A stretch of DNA of 5,071 bases, from positions 1 through 5,071 of the forward strand of contig CALXJO010000080.1 of NCBI GenBank assembly GCA_944388645.1, in the 5' to 3' direction. Under the pieces are notes generated by a model. That model did no database searches and was not told the origin of the DNA. It was given only the letters and a program-made list of their open reading frames with translations. Positions 1 through 4,247 of this stretch are shown here, one piece after another (position 1 is the stretch's first letter; every line of letters begins with the position of its first letter). The translations under genes were made by a program, and so were the position numbers. The stretch comes from an uncultured Clostridia bacterium (GTDB lineage Bacteria > Bacillota > Clostridia > TANB77 > CAG-508).

Positions 1-77
1 AAAATAAAAAAGAAAATAAAAAAGTAAAAAAAGATAAAAAAGCAGATAAAGAAAGAGAGGCAGAGGTTGAAAAATAA
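1..77 (+). CDS. C-terminal tail of a Lys/Glu-rich protein (5' end outside window)
   Basis: An open frame runs from base 3 to a TAA stop at 75-77 and encodes 24 residues, about half of them Lys and most of the rest Glu, Asp, Ala or Asn (it ends AEVEK). The other two + frames hit stops within the first 30 bases, so this is the only frame that can be the end of a gene entering from the left. Charged Lys/Glu tails of this kind are common at the C-termini of membrane or translation-related proteins and do not identify a family. The next gene lies 95 bp downstream on the same strand, so the two may be co-transcribed. The stop codon sits in the loop of a 9-bp hairpin (65-86). The function is unknown. 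Confidence 0.55.
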   Translation, partial: NKKENKKVKKDKKADKEREAEVEK

Positions 78-86
78 TTTTCAACC
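65..86 (+). repeat. 9-bp hairpin spanning the stop codon of the upstream gene
   Basis: GGTTGAAAA (65-73) and TTTTCAACC (78-86) are perfect reverse complements separated by a 4-base loop that contains most of the TAA stop. No T-run follows (the next bases are ATCCAG), so it does not look like a classical intrinsic terminator. It could protect the 3' end of an mRNA or weaken readthrough. It may also be the first hairpin of a degenerate copy of the two-hairpin element seen at 880-981 and 4094-4197. Confidence 0.5.
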
Positions 87-99
87 ATCCAGTTTATGT

Positions 100-155
100 A
101 AGCTTTTTAAGCTTATAAATTGTAAGAAAGGAGAATGATGATAGCTTAAAAAGCT
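100..155 (+). promoter_or_regulatory. Leader with two mutually exclusive hairpin arrangements
   Basis: AGCTTTTTAAGCT (101-113) is an exact reverse complement of AGCTTAAAAAGCT (143-155). This gives a 13-bp stem around a 29-base loop that carries the strongest Shine-Dalgarno sequence in the area (AAAGGAG, 127-133). Each arm is also self-complementary. AAGCTT-TTT-AAGCTT (100-114) can form its own 6-bp hairpin, and AGCTT-AAA-AAGCT (143-155) a 5-bp one. The leader can therefore fold either as one long stem or as two local hairpins. It lies 18 bp before the start of the membrane-protein gene. The symmetry is directly visible; a regulatory role is inferred. Confidence 0.5.
127..149 (+). other. Possible 3-4 codon leader ORF with strong ribosome binding site
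   Basis: AAAGGAG (127-133) is followed by ATG ATG ATA GCT TAA (135-149), encoding at most MMIA. The downstream gene at 173 has only a weak AGGA three bases before its ATG and no alternative start after an in-frame stop at 155-157. A ribosome recruited here would cover the loop and the 3' arm of the 13-bp stem, so translation of the mini-ORF could couple to or expose the real start. It may instead be a chance ATG pair behind a relocated ribosome binding site. Confidence 0.25.
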
Positions 156-172
156 AACATCCACTAGGAATA

Positions 173-817
173 ATGAAGAAAATAATTAAAATATTATTAG
201 TATGTTTATTTATTGCCGGAATAATAGTAATAGCAACTATTGGATTTAATGTAGGAACAAAATATTCTGAAAATACACAAATTGGTATAAATATAGGTAA
301 AGAATTTGAGATAAATGATATAAAAGCAATTACAGACGAAGTTTTTGGAAATCAAAGAGCATTAATTCAAAAAGTAGAAATGTATCAAGACATGGTACAA
401 ATAAATGTAGAAGAAGCATCTGAAGAGCAAATTGCTGACTTAAATACCAAAATAAATGAAAAATTTGGGATAGAAAATGCTATAACTGATGTAGAAGTTA
501 CACATAATGCTAACTTAAAATTAAAAAGTATAGTTAAACCTTATTTAGTTCCTATGCTAATTGTAACTATTCTAGTTATTCTTTATACAATTATAGTATA
601 TAGAAAACTTGGAGTATTAAAGGTTCTATATAATACAGCAATGGCAATAATTATTCCAGAGGCAACATTAATAAGCTTATATGCAGTTGCAAGAATACCT
701 GTTAATAGAATAACAATGATAATAGGATTAATTGTATATATAGCATCAATAACATTAAATATAGTATATTTACAAAAAATTAAACAAGGCAAGGAAAAAG
801 AAAAATCTAAAAAATAA
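173..817 (+). CDS. SecF-like four-helix membrane protein (hypothetical)
   Basis: The protein has 214 residues and a clear integral-membrane layout. A signal-anchor helix lies at about 5-24, followed by an extracytoplasmic domain of about 95 residues (25-118). Three closely spaced hydrophobic helices follow at about 123-143, 149-173 and 178-200, and then a Lys/Glu-rich cytoplasmic tail. One helix followed by a small alpha/beta outside domain and a helix bundle recalls the N-terminal half of SecF, the partner of SecD in late protein export. The outside domain (IGKEFEINDIKAI..EVFG, then QKVEMYQDMVQI) also resembles SecD/SecF first periplasmic domains. SecF normally has six helices and about 300 residues; the last two are absent here, and I do not see its conserved TM4 motif. 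The ATG at 173 is forced by an in-frame stop at 155-157; its AGGA (166-169) is only 3 bases away. A terminator follows at 833-876. The membrane topology is secure; the SecF kinship is tentative. Confidence 0.72.
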   Translation: MKKIIKILLVCLFIAGIIVIATIGFNVGTKYSENTQIGINIGKEFEINDIKAITDEVFGNQRALIQKVEMYQDMVQINVEEASEEQIADLNTKINEKFGIENAITDVEVTHNANLKLKSIVKPYLVPMLIVTILVILYTIIVYRKLGVLKVLYNTAMAIIIPEATLISLYAVARIPVNRITMIIGLIVYIASITLNIVYLQKIKQGKEKEKSKK

Positions 818-832
818 AACACTGATTAACAT

Positions 833-876
833 AAAAAAGATATTGGTAATAAAATATATTATCAATATCTTTTTTT
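833..876 (+). terminator. Rho-independent terminator of the SecF-like gene
   Basis: An 18-base arm (833-850, AAAAAAGATATTGGTAAT) pairs with 858-875 with one G-T wobble around a 7-base loop, and its 3' side ends in a run of seven T (870-876). It starts 15 bp after the stop codon. The A-run on the 5' side means it could also stop transcription from the other strand, but no - strand gene ends here. Confidence 0.85.
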
Positions 877-879
877 ATA

Positions 880-981
880 TAGTAGGAAATTTCTCCTAGT
901 AGGAGAAATTTCCGTACTAGATAATTATGGCATATGTTAGAATATCTAGCATTTTCCAATGCGTAGATATTCTTGCATATG
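880..981 (+). repeat. Two-hairpin structured element, copy A
   Basis: Hairpin 1 (880-919) has at its core 14-base arms, GGAAATTTCTCCTA and its exact reverse complement, around a single central G (885-913). A basal TAGTA/TACTA stem is offset by one bulged G (914). The linker is GATAATTATGG (920-930). Hairpin 2 (931-981) has CATATG/CATATG at the base, a T-T mismatch (938/974), a 10-bp stem AGAATATCTA/TAGATATTCT, a bulged G (963), and GCATT/AATGC capped by TTCC. The element fills the gap between the preceding terminator and the rhodanese ribosome binding site, and no T-run follows either hairpin. Copy B at 4094-4197 has the same order of parts and nearly the same linker. TAGTAGGA also occurs twice in direct orientation (880-887, 897-904). 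I recognise no named RNA family. Confidence 0.7.
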
Positions 982-987
982 GTTTTT

Positions 988-1004
988 AGGAGGTGTTAGT
1001 TGTG
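988..1004 (+). promoter_or_regulatory. Ribosome binding site that fixes a GTG start
   Basis: AGGAGGTG (988-995) is a near-perfect Shine-Dalgarno sequence. The earliest in-frame start-like codon, GTG at 993, overlaps it and cannot be used with it. The GTG at 1002 lies 8 bases after AGGAGG and is the best start. It begins only 7 bases after the base of hairpin 2 of the element at 880-981. Confidence 0.75.
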
Positions 1005-1313
1005 AAATGGTATGAAAAGATATTTTTTAGAATGGATAGATCGGATTTAAGTTATGAAGAGGCTATGGATATATATAAAAAGCAAAGGGCATTATTAATT
1101 GATGTAAGAACTCCTGAAGAATATAAAAAGAATCATTTAAAGGATGCTGTAAATGTACCTTTTTACGAGATTGAGAATATAGGTAATGAGATTAGAGACA
1201 AAGATGAGATAATAATGTTATATTGCAAAACAGGAAAGAGAAGCAATATTGCAAAAGAGATATTAATGCAAAATGGGTATAGAAATGTATATACTGTTAA
1301 AGTTAAAATATAA
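1002..1313 (+). CDS. Single-domain rhodanese-like sulfurtransferase
   Basis: The protein has 103 residues from the GTG start. The domain shows LLIDVRTPEEY (31-41), the usual rhodanese strand and turn with the Asp-Val-Arg core; the HL..A.NVP segment (45-53); and the active loop CKTGKRS (75-81), with Cys75 as the residue expected to carry persulfide sulfur and the CxxGxR cradle intact. Proteins of this size (the GlpE/PspE type) move sulfur from thiosulfate or persulfides to cyanide or protein acceptors in the cytoplasm; the physiological partner cannot be told here. The C-terminus is odd: after GYRNVY most family members continue with LxGG and a short helix, whereas this one ends TVKVKI. It may be a slightly eroded but active domain. 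It appears to stand alone, with a structured element before it and a terminator after it, and no convincing promoter can be picked out. Confidence 0.88.
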   Translation: MKWYEKIFFRMDRSDLSYEEAMDIYKKQRALLIDVRTPEEYKKNHLKDAVNVPFYEIENIGNEIRDKDEIIMLYCKTGKRSNIAKEILMQNGYRNVYTVKVKI

Positions 1314-1318
1314 AATAA

Positions 1319-1350
1319 AAATCAATTGTTGTTCTTACAATAATTGATTT
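1319..1350. terminator. Bidirectional terminator between the rhodanese and ytxC genes
   Basis: AAATCAATTGTTGT (1319-1332) pairs with ACAATAATTGATTT (1337-1350) over 14 bp with one G-T wobble around a TCTT loop. On the + strand it is followed by CTATTTTGTTTT. On the - strand it is followed by the complement of the A-rich stretch 1313-1320. It lies 5 bp after the rhodanese stop and directly abuts the ytxC stop (1351-1353), so it can serve both convergent genes. Confidence 0.8.
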
Positions 1351-2220
1351 CTATTTTGTTTTGCTATTATTTAATAATTTATATGTTCTACAAATATTAC
1401 AGTCAGAGCATATGGAAACAGCTTTACCAAAAATTAACTTAATAGTATTTATAAATTCATCTTCAGGACTAATTAGATGAATAATAATTTTCTCAGGAAG
1501 CAATGATAGTAATGAATTTAAAGCATAATCATTAGATGAAAAAGAAATATCTGACAAATAGTGTAAATCTAAATTATTATGTGTTAAAGATATAATATTT
1601 TTATGATCATCTAATAAAATAGATTCATCGTTAACATATATTAAATGGACTAGCCTTGTACCAGGCTCTTTAGAATTTATATACATTTTTAGGAGCTCTA
1701 TAAATTCACAATATTCTCTGTTTAGAATAAATTGATTTACGGCAAAATCAACAAAAGAATCTAGAATTTTTATATAATCAAGAATTCTAAATCTAATAAA
1801 TCCTTCTAAAAGTATAGATTTGTTAGAAGTAATATAGCGTAATACACATTTCCATAAAACATCATATCTGTCTGTAACTTCAAGTGGAAGAAGTTTATTA
1901 TTTGTCTGAGAATTAAGAAGTTGGTAAGAATTGGATTCTATTGCATTAAAATCAACATCATCAAAGTAAAAATAATTTAACATAAGTAAACTATGAATAA
2001 TTAAATTTTCATAATTTTGGATAATACAATCAGTTAAAACATTAGTTAATTCTTCAAAAAATAAAGGAATATTATTTCCCGTGTAATGAACAATAACATT
2101 ATTATATTTAGAAAACTCTTTACTTACAAAAATTATATTATCAAGATTTATAATAGAAATATTATCCATTAAATATGAAATAACATTTTTATTATTAGTC
2201 TTTATGCAAATAGAAATCAT
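1351..2220 (-). CDS. ytxC: YtxC family sporulation-associated protein
   Basis: The protein has 289 residues, the usual length for this family, which is known from spore-forming Bacilli and Clostridia and linked to sporulation without an assigned biochemical activity. The strongest match is the central helical signature LLEGFIRFRILDYIKILDSF (137-156), followed by VDFAVNQFILNREYCEFIELLKMY and the KEP turn (184-186) leading into a VHLIYV strand. This is followed by LLSLLPEKIIIHL (237-249), typical of the family's C-terminal half. The end carries three cysteines, C271xxC274xxC277, which could bind metal if a fourth ligand exists; this is inference. No membrane segment or signal peptide is evident, so it is probably cytoplasmic. 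GGAGGA (complement of 2226-2231) lies 5 bases before the ATG. The GH57 gene is upstream on the same strand, but a 169-bp inverted repeat lies between, so separate transcription is likely. Confidence 0.88.
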   Translation of the reverse strand: MISICIKTNNKNVISYLMDNISIINLDNIIFVSKEFSKYNNVIVHYTGNNIPLFFEELTNVLTDCIIQNYENLIIHSLLMLNYFYFDDVDFNAIESNSYQLLNSQTNNKLLPLEVTDRYDVLWKCVLRYITSNKSILLEGFIRFRILDYIKILDSFVDFAVNQFILNREYCEFIELLKMYINSKEPGTRLVHLIYVNDESILLDDHKNIISLTHNNLDLHYLSDISFSSNDYALNSLLSLLPEKIIIHLISPEDEFINTIKLIFGKAVSICSDCNICRTYKLLNNSKTK

Positions 2221-2282
2221 TGTAGTCCTCCGAAAAGCAATTATATAGTCTAGTATTTACTAAATAGCTTCCTGATATACAT

Positions 2283-2313
2283 ATAATATTCTCAAAAAAA
2301 TAAAGAGTTACAA
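2283..2313 (-). promoter_or_regulatory. Weak candidate promoter for ytxC
   Basis: On the - strand a TTGTAA (2308-2313) and a TATTAT (2283-2288) lie 19 bases apart, within 70 bases of the ytxC ribosome binding site. The -10 box differs from TATAAT at one position and the -35 box matches four of six; the spacing is longer than ideal. In DNA this AT-rich such matches arise easily. Its right edge touches the end of the long inverted repeat. Confidence 0.22.
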
Positions 2314-2480
2314 ATAAAAGTGTTACATTTTAGTTAACTACTACTAACAAAAATTTATATATTTTTTCAAATTTTATCGGTTTCTTGTTGTCGCTTCGCT
2401 TCAAAACTACGCGAAACCTCAAAATTTTTAAAATATATAAATTTTTTATAGTTATTACATAACTTGCAACACTTTTATTT
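2312..2480. repeat. 169-bp long inverted repeat (MITE-like), also probable terminator of the GH57 gene
   Basis: The ends are a perfect 13-bp inverted repeat: AAATAAAAGTGTT (2312-2324) and its complement (2468-2480). Further in, AAAAATTTATATATTTT (2349-2365) pairs perfectly with 2430-2446, and GGTTTC (2379-2384) with GAAACC (2413-2418). The segments between are partly complementary. The tip (2385-2412) is richer in G and C than its surroundings and carries a tandem CGCTT CGCTT. The right arm includes the last Lys codon and stop of the GH57 gene. Read on the - strand the structure ends in CTTTTATTTG, so it could stop transcription. No target-site duplication is evident and no transposase is present. 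It could be a miniature transposable element or an unusually long terminator. Confidence 0.65.
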
Positions 2481-4070
2481 ATAAATGTTATAATCAATTT
2501 CAGGGAAGATACAATCTATTTCGTTTATTTTACTTACAAAATCATCATCAATTTTATTGTTCTTTATTTGATAATATAATTTTGTAAATCTTCCAATATG
2601 ATCTTTGATTCTTTTCTTTGCATAATCAACCATAGTGCCATTTGTGATTATAAATAACCAATCACTACTTTGGGCTAGAAGCAATTCACGAGCACATTGG
2701 TTTAAGGCTCTTTCTAAAGAAGTATCATTTGTTTCATTTGGATAAAGATTAGCAAGTTCAACCATTCTATCACCTGCAACATGTAAATGTCTATGTACAT
2801 AATCATTAGATTGGTTAAGCCAAACTTCGCTATATCCATTTGCACCCCAGCTAGATCTACATGGAGTAGAAACCTGCATTTGTGGGTATTTTTCAATATA
2901 CTCACTAGGAGTAATTAAATCAAAGTCACATTTATCATAATAAATCTTTTTAAACAAAGTATATAACCAATCTGGACCTTCATACCACCAATGACCATAT
3001 AGCTCTGCATCATAAGGACATAATACAATAGGTGGATTTTGTGTAAACTTAGCAGCTTCACTAATTTGCCTTTGCCTTGAATCAAAGAAGTGTCCAGCCT
3101 GCATATTTATAGTATCCTGAGCCCAAACAGGGTTATAATAATCTTTTGGACAATCTTTTCCTGTAATTCTATAGTATTTTATACCAGTAGGAACTCTTGC
3201 ACCATTACATGCAATATATGGTTTTATATAGTCATATGGAGCATCATAGCCAATATCTCTATACCATTCTCTATAATTATAATCTCCTGGGTATCCATTA
3301 ATAGAGCTCCACACTTGTCTTGAAGATTCCATATCACGCCCAAATGCAACTATTCCATCAGGTGATACTATTGGAGCAAATGTCCCATAAACAGGTGTAG
3401 GGTTTGCATATAAAATTCCGTGAGTTTCTGTAATTACATACTCTATTCCAAATTCTCTTAAATATTTATCTGCTTCTGGCACATAACCACATTCAGGAAG
3501 CCAAATTCCACGTGGCTTTCTACCAAAATATTTTTCATAACATTTTACTCCAACTGTAATTTGTGCTCTAACAGTTTTTTCATTAACATATAAAATAGGA
3601 AAATAGCCATGAGTTGCACCACATGTTATAATTTCTAAAACTCCTATATCTTGAAAATGTTTGAAACCTTGAATAATATTACAATTATAAATATCTTTAA
3701 AAACATGTAAGTCATTTGAATATCTATCAAAGTAATATTTAGATAAATTTTGAACAGTTTTATTATCTTTATTTCGTTCAATTTCTTTTTCTGCAAGTTC
3801 AATATGCTTTTGTAAATATTTTATATATCTATCTTGTAATAATTTATTATCAAGCATATTTAGAAGAGGAGGAGTCATAGACATAGTAATCCTAAAATCA
3901 ACATGCTCATTTACAAGTTTTTCAAAATTTAAAAGTAAAGGTATATATGTTTCGGAAATTGCTTCAAAAAGCCATTGCTCTTCAAGATAGTCTTCACTTT
4001 CTGGATGATGAACAAAAGGCAAGTGTGCATGTAGCACAAAGCTAACATATCCTTTTGGGTTGCTTTTCAT
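2475..4070 (-). CDS. GH57 family 1,4-alpha-glucan branching enzyme (DUF1957-type)
   Basis: This 531-residue protein should cut an alpha-1,4 glucan chain and rejoin it through an alpha-1,6 bond (EC 2.4.1.18), making branched storage glucan in the cytoplasm. The length matches characterised GH57 branching enzymes, and the family motifs appear in order. HAHLPF (14-19) is motif 1 and GATHGYFP (151-158) motif 2. WLPECGY (190-196) holds the catalytic nucleophile Glu193. PYDAELYGHWW (352-362) holds the acid/base Asp354. Both catalytic positions fall almost exactly where the Thermus and Thermococcus enzymes have theirs. SSWGANGYSEVW (406-417) and the C-terminal helical region (about 421-510), which shapes the cleft, are also present. 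There is no signal peptide. The start has AAGGAG (complement of 4079-4084) 8 bases upstream. The gene upstream is a DUF4912 protein, a recurrent companion. GH57 alpha-amylases share the fold, but length and motifs favour the branching enzyme. Nothing appears broken. Confidence 0.9.
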   Translation of the reverse strand: MKSNPKGYVSFVLHAHLPFVHHPESEDYLEEQWLFEAISETYIPLLLNFEKLVNEHVDFRITMSMTPPLLNMLDNKLLQDRYIKYLQKHIELAEKEIERNKDNKTVQNLSKYYFDRYSNDLHVFKDIYNCNIIQGFKHFQDIGVLEIITCGATHGYFPILYVNEKTVRAQITVGVKCYEKYFGRKPRGIWLPECGYVPEADKYLREFGIEYVITETHGILYANPTPVYGTFAPIVSPDGIVAFGRDMESSRQVWSSINGYPGDYNYREWYRDIGYDAPYDYIKPYIACNGARVPTGIKYYRITGKDCPKDYYNPVWAQDTINMQAGHFFDSRQRQISEAAKFTQNPPIVLCPYDAELYGHWWYEGPDWLYTLFKKIYYDKCDFDLITPSEYIEKYPQMQVSTPCRSSWGANGYSEVWLNQSNDYVHRHLHVAGDRMVELANLYPNETNDTSLERALNQCARELLLAQSSDWLFIITNGTMVDYAKKRIKDHIGRFTKLYYQIKNNKIDDDFVSKINEIDCIFPEIDYNIYK

Positions 4071-4093
4071 AAATTAATCTCCTTTTTTTTATA

Positions 4094-4197
4094 TTCTTAG
4101 GAAAGTCATCCCATGGAATGGGTGAGTTTCCTTAGAAGATAGTTATGCAAGAGTTAGATTTTCTTGTAGCTTTGCTACTTAGAAAATCTTAGTCTTG
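4094..4197 (+). repeat. Two-hairpin structured element, copy B
   Basis: Hairpin 1 (4094-4137) pairs TTCTTAGGAAA with TTTCCTTAGAA (one T-T mismatch). It continues, after a G-G mismatch, into CATCCCAT/ATGGGTG with one bulged T and a GGA loop. The linker is GATAGTTATG (4138-4147). Hairpin 2 (4148-4197) has CAAGA/TCTTG at the base, G-G and T-T mismatches around a T-A pair, AGATTTTCT/AGAAAATCT, a small asymmetric loop, and GTAGC/GCTAC capped by TTT. Strand is given as + because the linker and GGAAA/TTTCC core align with copy A (880-981) in that orientation. Both flanking genes are on the - strand, where hairpin 1 would come second and would end 10 bases before the GH57 ribosome binding site. It fills most of the 177-bp gap between the DUF4912 and GH57 genes. 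Confidence 0.7.
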
Positions 4198-4218
4198 TTT
4201 TGTATATTAGAAAATTTA

Positions 4219-4241
4219 AAGTGCCTTTTAAATAGGCACTT
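4219..4241 (-). terminator. Hairpin terminator or attenuator after the DUF4912 gene
   Basis: AAGTGCCT (- strand, complement of 4234-4241) pairs with AGGCACTT (complement of 4219-4226) over 8 bp around a 7-base loop, 6 bp after the stop codon. The - strand continues TAAATTTTC, a broken T-run, so termination may be partial. Some transcripts could then continue into the GH57 gene. Confidence 0.6.
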
Positions 4242-4247
4242 ATAGCT

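Noticed and set aside
65..86. Intrinsic terminator for the upstream gene
   Set aside because: The 9-bp stem is good but no T-run follows, so only a hairpin is claimed.
583..822. 79-residue open frame on the - strand
   Set aside because: It lies wholly antisense to the SecF-like gene; its hydrophobicity mirrors AT-rich membrane-helix codons and no ribosome binding site is visible.
880..981. Known riboswitch or T-box upstream of the rhodanese gene
   Set aside because: I see no T-box sequence, no recognisable conserved core of a riboswitch class I know, and no terminator/anti-terminator pair; the other copy also has the opposite orientation to its gene.
993..1001. Extending the rhodanese start upstream to GTG 993
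   Set aside because: That codon is part of the AGGAGGTG ribosome binding site itself, so the GTG at 1002 is preferred.
2391..2401. Tandem CGCTT units as the start of a CRISPR or satellite array
   Set aside because: Only two units are present, inside the tip of an inverted repeat, with no spacers or further copies.
2714..2905. 63-residue open frame on the - strand
   Set aside because: It is a shifted frame inside the GH57 gene, whose catalytic motifs confirm the other frame.
3090..3323. 77-residue open frame on the + strand
   Set aside because: It is antisense to the conserved middle of the GH57 gene, with no independent start signal.
4094..4197. Integron attC site or ordinary terminators as explanation for the paired hairpins
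   Set aside because: There is no integrase or attC core-site layout, and neither hairpin is followed by a T-run on either strand comparable to the real terminators here.
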